NCBI GenBank assembly: GCA_963663905.2
Contig: OY760657.1
Location: 1,798,001-1,862,000 of the forward strand
Direction of reading: 5' to 3'
Length of the DNA: 64,000 bases
From: Saccharicrinis sp963663905
Lineage (GTDB): Bacteria; Bacteroidota; Bacteroidia; Bacteroidales; Marinilabiliaceae
Both the position numbers and the translations under genes were made by a program. Under the pieces are notes generated by a model. It was not told the DNA's origin and made no database searches. It worked only from the letters and a program-made list of their open reading frames with translations. Positions 16,835-24,632 of this stretch are shown here, one piece after another. The stretch's first letter is position 1. Every line of letters begins with the position of its first letter.

Positions 16835-16967
16835 TAGGAACCGAAGAAAGAGCATAAAATATCCATAATAAAACCATAGTAATTACGAAGTCATATCATG
16901 GTCATACCATAGAAGACCATAAGAATTTGCAATAAATACCTCTGAATTATGAAAGGTTGGTTCGATG

Positions 16968-16997
16968 ACGCTGGTGAAAGATTGCATCTTGTACCTT
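16968..16997. repeat. 30-bp hairpin repeat, copy 2
   Basis: Second copy of the repeat at 15769; hairpin AAGAT-TGC-ATCTT. It abuts the target repeat of the MITE-like element that starts at 17003. Confidence 0.7.
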
Positions 16998-17002
16998 AAT
17001 AA

Positions 17003-17253
17003 CCTGAGTTCGATATAAAATTATTGGCTCAGACCGCCTATAAATAATGAGTTTCAATGAATATTTGTGAAGTCATAGCGGGCTATGTCAAACAAATATG
17101 AAGCAGAAAATCGTTGTTTATAAGTGGCTTTCTATTAAAATACTAATCTACTTCGTTAAATTCTTTTACCATAGCTCGCTATGCAAAAAGAATTTGCCTT
17201 GTATTTCAGCATTTTAATAAAATCTGAGCTCTTTAATTTTAATCGAACTCAGG
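17003..17253. mobile_element. MITE-like element, 251 bp, with terminal inverted repeats and 7-bp target repeat
   Basis: The left end CCTGAGTTCGAT (17003-17014) is the exact reverse complement of the right end (17242-17253), with weaker pairing inside. TTAATAA flanks both sides exactly (16996-17002 and 17254-17260), as a target-site duplication would. Two internal hairpins sit symmetrically about the centre: 17061-17099 (ATATTTGT arms around CATAGC-GG-GCTATG) and 17161-17192 (TTCTTTT arms around CATAGC-TC-GCTATG). There is no transposase gene inside. It is probably a non-autonomous derivative of an insertion sequence; the TTAA-containing target and CC ends recall the IS1380 group, which is inference. 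Confidence 0.75.
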
Positions 17254-17261
17254 TTAATAAC

Positions 17262-17639
17262 TAGTTTCATACTTTTTCCCTTTTCCTTACGCGTTATTCC
17301 ACCTTTTACCCTTTTACTTTTTCCTTTATCCCTTTTTCTTGTTCCATATAATAATTCTTTATTAAGAATTGTAGATAACTTTTTAATGCAAATATGAAAC
17401 ATTTGACGATGAATGAAGTATATTCAGCTTTTGAATTATAAATAACGTGAAAAAATATTGCTCCCAAAGGAGATATATACGTAATATGATGACGGATATA
17501 ATTCCAAAATGGTGTTATAACAGTAATTAATGACGATTATATTTTTAAAGGTGCATTTATAAATAAGTTGAACGAAAGCTCCTGATGGAGCTAACTAGAA
17601 TTTCGTAACTTACTGTAGTATAAATAAAAACATTAAGTT
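17262..17639. other. Non-coding stretch before the IS91 element
   Basis: Pyrimidine-rich runs (17271-17346) give way to AT-rich DNA. A hairpin AGCTCC-TGAT-GGAGCT lies at 17577-17592, 48 bp before the out-of-frame ATG at 17640, and may mark the left part of the IS91 element or its promoter region. No gene is evident. Confidence 0.4.
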
Positions 17640-17677
17640 ATGAAAAAAAAAGTTTATTAGCTCAATACGAGCAAGAA

Positions 17678-18484
17678 ATGCGTTTGCGCAATTATAGCGA
17701 ACGAACCATTAATACCTACACTAAATTTTTAAGACGCTTATCTGCCTACTACAAACTTTCCCCAGATCAGTTAACCAGAAGTGAGGTAAAAGACTTTTGT
17801 TACTATATGATTCAAGAACAAAAGTTATCACCCATTAATGTCAATCAAATGATAAGTGCCTGGAAGATCTTACAGGTTGATATATTTGGCAAAGAATGGG
17901 AGTCAATACGAATCAAACGTCCTCGAACAAAAAAGGCATTACCAGTTGTTTTATCTCAGCAAGAAGCCTATGAATTAGTAAATGCCTTAGACAATTTAAA
18001 ACACAGGACGTTATTAATGCTTACATATTCGAGCGGACTACGAAGGGAAGAAGTGTTAAGTTTAAAGCCAGGATCCATTGATTCATCACGTAAAATAATA
18101 CGTGTTAAAGGTAAAGGCAACAAAATAAGGGAAGTTCCCATATTTGACGAGTTAATAGAACAACTTCGGTTTTATTATAAGCATTATCGCCCGGCAGAAT
18201 ACCTATTTGAAGGCAGAATAAGAGGTGAAAAATATTCAGAAACAAGTTTTCTTAAAGTAGTAAAACGATCGGCTCAAAAAGCAGGAATAAAACAAAAGTC
18301 CGTAACCATTCATTCCTTACGTCATAGCTTTGCCACTCATATGTTAGAACGTGGAGTCAATTTGAAGAGACTTCAATTAATGATGGGACACAGTTCTTTA
18401 AAAACCACGTCAGGGTATTTGCATCTGGTACATCCATATTACGGAGAGGTTCCTAATTTACTTCATCCCTTAAGCCATGAGTAA
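17678..18484 (+). CDS. Tyrosine recombinase of IS91-type element
   Basis: A 268-aa XerC/D-like site-specific recombinase. An N-terminal SAM-like core-binding domain covers about residues 1-85, and the catalytic domain has Arg122 (SGLRREEV), a Lys in VKGKGNKIREVP, His212-x-x-Arg215 (HSLRH), His238 (GHSS) and the nucleophile Tyr247 (TTSGYLHL). The extra helix diagnostic of integron integrases between the Lys and HxxR motifs is absent. An upstream ATG at 17640 followed by nine A residues runs to a stop in its own frame; one more A would join it to this gene and add 13 residues (starting MKKKSLLAQYEQE). The gene is therefore either frameshifted at the A-run, expressed by slippage, or started at 17678. 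It overlaps the transposase gene by 8 bp. Confidence 0.88.
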   Translation: MRLRNYSERTINTYTKFLRRLSAYYKLSPDQLTRSEVKDFCYYMIQEQKLSPINVNQMISAWKILQVDIFGKEWESIRIKRPRTKKALPVVLSQQEAYELVNALDNLKHRTLLMLTYSSGLRREEVLSLKPGSIDSSRKIIRVKGKGNKIREVPIFDELIEQLRFYYKHYRPAEYLFEGRIRGEKYSETSFLKVVKRSAQKAGIKQKSVTIHSLRHSFATHMLERGVNLKRLQLMMGHSSLKTTSGYLHLVHPYYGEVPNLLHPLSHE

Positions 18485-19634
18485 ACAATCAGAAAACCAA
18501 CGATACAGATTGGAAGTATCAGATGTAATAGAAGCTTGTTATGACGAGCTTTATAAAAATTACAACGTTACTTATGAACAAGATAAAGTACTCAATGCTC
18601 TTTTACGATGCAGAACATCTCAGGCAGGAGGTCACATTATGGGTTGTAACCATTGCCAATATAAACAGCAGGCGTATAACTCTTGCAGAAATCGACATTG
18701 TCCCAAATGCCAGTATCTAAAACAGCAACAGTGGGTGGATAAGTTGCAGAGTCGATTGGTTCCTGGACGGTACTTTCATATTGTTTTTACCATTCCGGAT
18801 ACCTTGCATCCCTTGTTTTATATCAACCAGAAACAGTGTTATGATCTGCTGTTTCAATCAGCATCAGAAGCCCTGCAAAATGCAGGACGAAATCCAGAAT
18901 TTCTTGGTGCTGAAGTAGGAGCATTATGCATAATGCATACATGGGGTCAAACATTGACCTATCATCCACATATTCATATGTTGGTACCAGCAGGAGGATT
19001 AAGTAGTGATGGAGCTGAGTGGGTTGCTTCCGGAAGAAAATTCTTTGTTCCCATAAAAGCTCTATCCGCTATGTTTAGAGGAATTCTAATGAAAAAACTC
19101 AAAAACTTACTGGAAAATGAGGTGCTAAATCTTCCATCTAATTATGAAGGCTTTAAGATTATGAAAGAAAAACTTTATGAAAATAGATGGAATGTATATA
19201 GCAAAAAAGCCTTTGGAGGAATGACTAGTGTATTAAAATATTTAGGAAGATACACTCATCGGGTTGCGATATCAAACAGCAGATTATTAACATTAACAGA
19301 TAAAACCGTAAGCTTTAATTATAAGGATTATCGAACAGGATCCCGAAAGGCTATGCAGCTAAATACAGTTGAGTTTGTACGACGTTTTATCCAGCATGTG
19401 TTACCCAAAGGATTTTTTAAGATCAGATATATTGGCATATTTTCCACAGTTCAGATTCATGGAAAACGTGAACAAGTCATTTCATTGGTTGGCAAAATCA
19501 TGTATCTATCTCGTTTGGAAGGCTTGTCAGCCTACGAAATACTGAAAGAAATAACAGGTAAAGATCCATCAATATGTCCGATATGTAAGCAGGGTATTAT
19601 GGTGAAAATAAAAAGAATCACTCAACTTGAATGA
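18477..19634 (+). CDS. IS91-family transposase (Y2 HUH rolling-circle type)
   Basis: A 385-aa transposase. The N-terminal zinc-binding region has CNHCQYKQQAYNSCRNRHCPKCQ-type cysteines (about residues 58-82). The HUH metal motif is His165-Ile-His167 in HPHIHMLV, and the two catalytic tyrosines are Tyr255 and Tyr259 in YLGRYTHR (YxxxY). A second Cys pair (CPICKQ) lies at the C-terminus. Such enzymes move DNA by rolling-circle transposition and can carry along neighbouring genes. Length and motifs look intact, so the element may be active if the upstream recombinase is expressed. Confidence 0.93.
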   Translation: MSKQSENQRYRLEVSDVIEACYDELYKNYNVTYEQDKVLNALLRCRTSQAGGHIMGCNHCQYKQQAYNSCRNRHCPKCQYLKQQQWVDKLQSRLVPGRYFHIVFTIPDTLHPLFYINQKQCYDLLFQSASEALQNAGRNPEFLGAEVGALCIMHTWGQTLTYHPHIHMLVPAGGLSSDGAEWVASGRKFFVPIKALSAMFRGILMKKLKNLLENEVLNLPSNYEGFKIMKEKLYENRWNVYSKKAFGGMTSVLKYLGRYTHRVAISNSRLLTLTDKTVSFNYKDYRTGSRKAMQLNTVEFVRRFIQHVLPKGFFKIRYIGIFSTVQIHGKREQVISLVGKIMYLSRLEGLSAYEILKEITGKDPSICPICKQGIMVKIKRITQLE

Positions 19635-20006
19635 TTATAAGAACACAACGTTCTTTGCATTTTTAATCTATTTCAAATGTCTTTAAAAAAGGCACGATGG
19701 GAATGTTATGCTTTATGGTTTAGTAATATCGATCATTTTTATCAATCAGTATAATGAAAAACAATTCATACTTAAAAAGTCAACGAAAAGGTCTCCAAGT
19801 TACTGAAAGTAGCAGGAATGAATTGCCCATAGTTATAGCCGCCATCGTTCAACATAATTTTATCCTTAATAACCACTAAGTATATTCTATAAGTCTATTT
19901 TTACAATTAACGCTTTAATATTTTTATTATCTTGCTCCTGGTAAGGATAAAATCCTTATAAGTTATGGGCAATTAAACCGTATAGTAGATTAACAAATTA
20001 ATTGAA
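19635..20006. other. Junction between IS91 element and defence cassettes, with nested palindrome
   Basis: No gene is seen. AATTGCCCATA (19821-19831) pairs exactly with TATGGGCAATT (19964-19974), and inside it TTTTATCCTTA (19858-19868) pairs exactly with TAAGGATAAAA (19942-19952). A local hairpin TAAGGAT-AAA-ATCCTTA lies at 19942-19958. The right outer arm contains the start sequence of the first cassette, GTTATGGGC (19962-19970). It may be the attC-like site of a lost upstream cassette or the terminus of the IS91 element. Confidence 0.5.
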
Positions 20007-21167
20007 ATGAATGATTTAACTAAAGGTTTAGAAAATATATTATTAGAGTACTTGGGATTGAATAAAGATAATGAATGGGAAAATGACTTTTTTACAATTA
20101 AATACATAGATAAGCTTGATTTTGCCTTTTATTATAAAAAACCAGAAGCTTATTCTAGCAAGCTTATTGGCAATGAGTTTTTAAGATTAAATTGTTCTTT
20201 TTACCGGAATGAGTTTGGGTATCAGATAAAAATTAATGAATTAACAATAAGTACAGGTAATAGTTGGTCTAAGGCAGATGCATATTCATACAAAATATTA
20301 AAACTAATTGGTTATATAGCTAAATCTCAAAAAGAGAAAGGAAAGTTTTATTTTGCACTAGGAGAATCTATTCAGAGAAAAATGAAAGAGCTAGTTGAAA
20401 ATTTTTGTCATTCATTTCCCAAAAGAGTATCAAACACAATTTCAAATCGTCGAGAAATTGAAGTAGAAAAGCTTTTTGCTAAACCTATATTTTACGTTGA
20501 AAGACATACCTCAAATAATGATACCCACCATCAAAGGGTAGGTAAGGATAACAAAGTGCTTACAGAGACCAAAACTTACTATAAATTAATAACGGAAGAT
20601 AATGACTTTAGGAAGAGTGATTCTTATAAGAGAATTCTCGAATATTTAAGCTCTTTAAAGGAATTGAAAAAAAGTTCTACTTCGTATTATTCCCCATTAG
20701 GAGAAGATAGTTATGTTGAAACATCATATATCGATGCTCCATTAACATTAGCGATTAAGAAAGTGAAGACAGATAGTTTTCATAAAGTTGAAATTACGCA
20801 ACCTAACCTAACCATAGACAAAATTAAAATTCTCATATATTTACTTATGGGAGACTTCAATCAAATTGTTAGGTTTATAGGAAAGTATCCATTATATACC
20901 CAATTTCTAATAGTGTCTTATTTAAAGAAATTATTCGGAACATTGTCTTATTCTATTTATGATTCAAACAATGAAATTCCATATGAATTTAGCACGGATT
21001 TAATAAAGTTTGTTGACATTGAGCTGAAGAACGATTTTGATATGCAGCAATTAACAGAATACATTAACTACTTTATTATTAATATTACAAGGCAGACTAA
21101 TGATTTTATTCACAACGCTATATATACATTTTTCGGAAATAAAATAAAAGCCCATAACAATAGCTAA
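20007..21167 (+). CDS. Hypothetical protein, 386 aa, first cassette gene
   Basis: I recognise no family. The product is rich in Lys, Tyr, Ser and Asn, has no signal peptide or transmembrane helix, and so is probably cytosolic. The N-terminal half mixes predicted beta strands with short helices; the middle carries a charged loop with THHQR and many Tyr/Ser; the last ~120 residues (from ITQPNLTIDKIKILIYLL) look all-helical. The start codon is 44 bp after the inferred cassette start at 19963, and the last codons (AHNNS) overlap the right-end sequence GCCCATAAC. Because Hachiman and an HNH nuclease follow in like-built units, a defence or toxin role is a fair guess, not a demonstration. Confidence 0.75.
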   Translation: MNDLTKGLENILLEYLGLNKDNEWENDFFTIKYIDKLDFAFYYKKPEAYSSKLIGNEFLRLNCSFYRNEFGYQIKINELTISTGNSWSKADAYSYKILKLIGYIAKSQKEKGKFYFALGESIQRKMKELVENFCHSFPKRVSNTISNRREIEVEKLFAKPIFYVERHTSNNDTHHQRVGKDNKVLTETKTYYKLITEDNDFRKSDSYKRILEYLSSLKELKKSSTSYYSPLGEDSYVETSYIDAPLTLAIKKVKTDSFHKVEITQPNLTIDKIKILIYLLMGDFNQIVRFIGKYPLYTQFLIVSYLKKLFGTLSYSIYDSNNEIPYEFSTDLIKFVDIELKNDFDMQQLTEYINYFIINITRQTNDFIHNAIYTFFGNKIKAHNNS

Positions 21168-21231
21168 TAAAGCATAGGCTTGCCGCAGGCGCAACACAAG
21201 CCTACGCTTCATAGCTGTGACGTTAGGCTAC
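21150..21231 (+). repeat. attC-like site 1 (end of 386-aa gene cassette)
   Basis: GCCCATAAC (21150-21158) is the reverse complement of GTTATGGGC (19962-19970), the start of the same unit. Inside, AAGCATAGGCTTG (21170-21182) pairs in 12 of 13 positions with CAAGCCTACGCTT (21197-21209), and AGCT pairs with AGCT further out. The right side ends in GTTAGGCTAC (21222-21231), which fits the integron core GTTRRRY. GC content is higher than in the flanking genes. The layout is that of an integron recombination site, but the left core departs from RYYYAAC. Confidence 0.6.
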
Positions 21232-21250
21232 ATTTAATACCAATATACAT

Positions 21251-22189
21251 ATGAGTACACCTTTTAACTCAGAAAAAATAATTAATCACAAAATAAATGA
21301 GGCAGAACTAAGCACATTCTTAGTTGGTTTTGATATTGATGATAATGGAAATTCTAAGTATAGAATAAAGCCTCTAATTGAAAAACTTTCTCACGTAATT
21401 TATGAATTTGCTTTTGGATTCCACGAGGGAGAAACAACACCTAATAACGAAATATTAAGCAAACTAACAGAAGCCGCTCAATCAATTTATAAAATTGATG
21501 CCTTCCAAAAAGTGAAAGATATTTATGATAATAATGGTTCAATTGATGATGATTTAGAAGATAAATATTTAAGAAGAGGTGAATTTGGAGAATTAATATT
21601 ACATCTAATATTAAGAGATTTTCACAATACGATTCCTTTGCTATCTAAGATATATTTCAAAGATTCTTTTGGGCATACAGTTCACGGTTTTGACGGTATA
21701 CATATTGAGAAAAACTCAAAAACTCTATGGCTTGGAGAATCTAAACTCTACCAAGATGGAAAAGCTGGACTTAAAGAATTAATCAAAGATATTGAAGAGC
21801 ACTTCAAAAGTGATTATTTAAATTCGGAATTTTTAATAGTCTCTAAGAAACTTAAACACTTTGACAATATTCCAGAAAAGGATTATTGGTTAGATCTAAT
21901 GAGTAAATCTACAAAACTAATAGACCAACTTGATTCAATAAATATCCCTCTATTATGCACATATAACAGCGAACTATTTACCAAATATTCTAACGAAAAC
22001 GAACCGAGTTTTATCGATGAATATCTTAAAGAGATGAATGAGTTAAAGCAGTATTTTGATGAAAGAAACAATCATCCATTAAAAACAAAATTAAATATCA
22101 TTCTCATACTATTTCCTGTTCAAGACAAGGTAGAATTAGTTAAAGGTATGCATAATAAACTCTCCTTACTACAAAGACTAGGAGAATGA
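21251..22189 (+). CDS. hamA: Hachiman anti-phage protein HamA (DUF1837 nuclease)
   Basis: A 312-aa protein with the DUF1837 pattern. The PD-(D/E)xK-like core is visible: RRGEFGELILHLIL (Glu111, Glu114), then a strand with GFDGIHI (Asp148) and LWLGESKLY (Glu163-x-Lys165), the metal-binding D...ExK motif. It is the effector of Hachiman: HamA is held by the helicase HamB and degrades DNA when the complex senses phage attack or damaged DNA (family knowledge). Cytosolic. Its stop overlaps the hamB start by 4 bp (ATGA), so both are translated together. It begins 28 bp after the inferred cassette boundary at 21222/21223. Confidence 0.88.
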   Translation: MSTPFNSEKIINHKINEAELSTFLVGFDIDDNGNSKYRIKPLIEKLSHVIYEFAFGFHEGETTPNNEILSKLTEAAQSIYKIDAFQKVKDIYDNNGSIDDDLEDKYLRRGEFGELILHLILRDFHNTIPLLSKIYFKDSFGHTVHGFDGIHIEKNSKTLWLGESKLYQDGKAGLKELIKDIEEHFKSDYLNSEFLIVSKKLKHFDNIPEKDYWLDLMSKSTKLIDQLDSINIPLLCTYNSELFTKYSNENEPSFIDEYLKEMNELKQYFDERNNHPLKTKLNIILILFPVQDKVELVKGMHNKLSLLQRLGE

Positions 22190-24456
22190 TAGAAGAACTA
22201 CTAACAGATATAGACCAAAGAACATCATTTGATTTCGAAAACACTTTCGGCGTTTATAAAAGAGTATCTGAAATGATTATTGAAGATGAATCTTTAGCGC
22301 AAAAGATAATTGTAAATATTTTAGACAATAAGGATAAGTTTGACCATTCTTTAAACCTTGTTCTTACGGACTTAATAGAGGCTGTTGGTTTCTATCCTTA
22401 TCTTATCAAGGAGGAGCTAAAATTAGATTCTACAGACTCATTAATCAGGCAGGGATACCATCATTCGGAGAATCTTGACAAATACCTTCACGAAGATCAA
22501 AAGCATCTCCTATCACTTTTGAATTCAGATAAAAATGTTATCGTTAGCGCACCAACTAGTTTTGGAAAAAGCTTGCTAATAGAAGAATTTGTTGCATCCT
22601 TAAAATTTAAAAACATAATTATCATTCAGCCAACTTTGGCCTTGCTTGACGAAACAAGACGTAAATTAAGAAAATACAATGACAACTATAAATTAATTGT
22701 TAGAACATCACAAGAGCCTTCATTAGAAAAAGGAAATATATATCTATTCACAGCTGAACGAGTTAATGAATATAAAGACTTTCCACATATTGAATTCATA
22801 ATTATTGATGAATTCTACAAACTCAGTTCAAATAGGGATGATGAAAGAGCCGACTCCTTGAATAACGCACTTCATTATATTTTAAAAACATTTAATAGCA
22901 AGTTTTATTTATTGGGGCCGAACATTGACGGTATTTCCGAAGGATTTGAAGAAAAGTACAATGCTATTTTCTATAAAACAAAGTCATCTCTTGTAGATAT
23001 AAAAGCTGTTGATATTTATTCGCCTAATAAAGAGGTTTTTGACAAAACAATTCATCATCGCAAAAAAGGTTATAAAGAAGCTGTTGAAATAAAAGAAGAA
23101 ACACTCTTTGACTTACTAATTGAGAGACGTCATGAGCAATCAATAATATATTGTTCTTCTCCAAATAGAGTCAGGTATCTATCTAAAAAATTTGTTGATT
23201 ACCTTTTGAAAAAAGAGATTAACAACACTAACTCTGAATTAGATATAATCGAATGGATAAATGAAAATATATCAAGTAATTGGAGTTTAATTAAGTTACT
23301 AAAACATCGGATTGGAATACACGATGGTGCGTTGCAAAAACATATAACATCATCAGTTATTAATTATTTTAACACTGGAAAACTAGATTACTTATTTTGT
23401 ACAACGACTATAATTGAAGGTGTTAATACGAGTGCTAAGAATATTATCTTCTTTGACCAAACTAAAGGCCTTAATACACCGATAGATTATTTTGACTATT
23501 CAAATATTAAAGGAAGAGCAGGTCGATTAATGATACATTACACTGGAACAATTTTCAATTTCAACCCTATTCCTCCAAACGAACAAGTTCTTATAGACAT
23601 CCCATTTTTTGAGCAGAACCCCGTTTCAGATGAAGTTCTAATTAATTTAGAAGAAGATGAAATAAAAAATATTGAATCAGAACAGTACGCAAATATTAAA
23701 CAAATACCTAGTAATGAAAAAGAAATAATTAGACAAAATGGTGTTCAGGTTAGTGGTCAAAGAAGTATTATTGAAACTATCAGACAAGATTTAATATCAA
23801 AATATGAACTTATTAGCTGGACAAGGAATCCTAATTACAACCAATTAAAGTATTGTTTAAATCTTGGCTGGACATATTTAATGAAAAAAGGAGAATCTAA
23901 ATCTCTTGGTATAGGTCGTTTAATAAACAAAACTTTTAATTACGGTTTTCATCAGAATTTGGGTAGATTAATTAATTCAGACATAGAATATATTACTAAT
24001 TGTGTTGCATATTATAACAAATTTAGTGACACTGAATCAAGTGAAATAGACAAAAAGATGTTGTCTTTTGGGAAACGGTATTCATCTATGAATGAAATGG
24101 AAGTAATGGAGGAAGTAATAATGACAAATTTCCAAATTCAAAAACACTGGTTTCAGTACAAAATACCCAAATGGTTATCAGTTATTAACTCCATACAAGA
24201 ATTTGTTTGTAATGAAAAAGGATTAAGACCAGGCAATTACAGCTATTATACGAATTTAATAGAAAACGAATTTCTACGCGAGAATTTAACAATCTTATCT
24301 GAGTTTGGTATTCCAAGTTCTGCCATTAAAAAACTTGAAAAGATAATACCTGAAAACTTATCGCAAGATGATGTCATTAAATCAATCAGACAGGATAGGG
24401 TGTTCGAGAATTCAGTATTTATAGATTATGAAAAGAATAAACTAAAAGAAACATAG
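22186..24456 (+). CDS. hamB: Hachiman anti-phage helicase HamB (SF2)
   Basis: A 756-aa superfamily 2 helicase. Walker A is SAPTSFGKSL (residues 121-130), the DExx box is IIIDEFYKL (Asp208-Glu209), motif Ia/Ib lie in IIIQPTLALLDETRRK, and motif VI is IKGRAGRL (Arg444, Arg447). The phrase CTTTIIEGVNTSAKNIIFFD is typical of the Ski2/HamB-like branch. The C-terminal ~280 residues are helical, fitting the HamA-binding and regulatory part. It is the ATP-driven sensor of Hachiman. It starts within hamA (4-bp overlap). An attC-like palindrome starts 7 bp after its stop. Confidence 0.88.
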   Translation: MIEELLTDIDQRTSFDFENTFGVYKRVSEMIIEDESLAQKIIVNILDNKDKFDHSLNLVLTDLIEAVGFYPYLIKEELKLDSTDSLIRQGYHHSENLDKYLHEDQKHLLSLLNSDKNVIVSAPTSFGKSLLIEEFVASLKFKNIIIIQPTLALLDETRRKLRKYNDNYKLIVRTSQEPSLEKGNIYLFTAERVNEYKDFPHIEFIIIDEFYKLSSNRDDERADSLNNALHYILKTFNSKFYLLGPNIDGISEGFEEKYNAIFYKTKSSLVDIKAVDIYSPNKEVFDKTIHHRKKGYKEAVEIKEETLFDLLIERRHEQSIIYCSSPNRVRYLSKKFVDYLLKKEINNTNSELDIIEWINENISSNWSLIKLLKHRIGIHDGALQKHITSSVINYFNTGKLDYLFCTTTIIEGVNTSAKNIIFFDQTKGLNTPIDYFDYSNIKGRAGRLMIHYTGTIFNFNPIPPNEQVLIDIPFFEQNPVSDEVLINLEEDEIKNIESEQYANIKQIPSNEKEIIRQNGVQVSGQRSIIETIRQDLISKYELISWTRNPNYNQLKYCLNLGWTYLMKKGESKSLGIGRLINKTFNYGFHQNLGRLINSDIEYITNCVAYYNKFSDTESSEIDKKMLSFGKRYSSMNEMEVMEEVIMTNFQIQKHWFQYKIPKWLSVINSIQEFVCNEKGLRPGNYSYYTNLIENEFLRENLTILSEFGIPSSAIKKLEKIIPENLSQDDVIKSIRQDRVFENSVFIDYEKNKLKET

Positions 24457-24462
24457 AAAAAC

Positions 24463-24599
24463 GTAGCCTAACAATGGCTCATAGGCAATAATGGGTGTAG
24501 CTCGTGTTTCGAGCGACGGATTCCCGCACTGACTTTCGTGTCGTCCCGACAGAAAGTCGCACGCAATCCGCCACTGCCCATAGCCGAGCCATTATGTAC
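24463..24599 (+). repeat. attC-like site 2 (end of Hachiman cassette)
   Basis: GTAGCCTAAC (24463-24472) is the exact reverse complement of GTTAGGCTAC at the start of the same cassette (21222-21231), and contains the canonical GCCTAAC core (RYYYAAC). AATGGCTC (24473-24480) pairs exactly with GAGCCATT (24586-24593). Inside are GGATT/AATCC and GACTTTC/GAAAGTC with an inner GTCG/CGAC. The site is about 137 bp, at the long end for attC. The right core reads ATTATGTAC rather than GTTRRRY. Confidence 0.65.
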
Positions 24600-24632
24600 A
24601 ATCCCTGGACGAGATAGTTAAGTACTAAATTT

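Larger units (their letters stand above)
17640..19634 (+). mobile_element. IS91-family element core (tyrosine recombinase + Y2 transposase)
   Basis: Two overlapping genes, a tyrosine recombinase and an IS91-type HUH transposase, form the two-gene arrangement known for IS91-like elements of Bacteroidota. The coordinates cover the genes only: rolling-circle elements lack terminal inverted repeats and target duplications, so the oriIS and terIS ends cannot be fixed here. Candidate end structures are the hairpin at 17577-17592 and the nested palindrome at 19821-19974. Confidence 0.85.

Noticed and set aside
17011..17040. tRNA gene suggested by GTTCGA near the MITE ends
   Set aside because: No cloverleaf arms or CCA-side acceptor pairing; the GTTCGA is part of the terminal inverted repeat.
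17214..17402. Minus-strand 62-aa open frame
   Set aside because: Lys/Gly/Arg-rich translation of pyrimidine tracts, and its end lies inside the MITE-like element.
17678..18484. Reading the tyrosine recombinase as the integron integrase of the adjacent cassette array
   Set aside because: It lacks the extra helix region between the Lys and HxxR motifs that marks IntI proteins, and it overlaps an IS91 transposase gene by 8 bp as in known two-gene IS91 elements.
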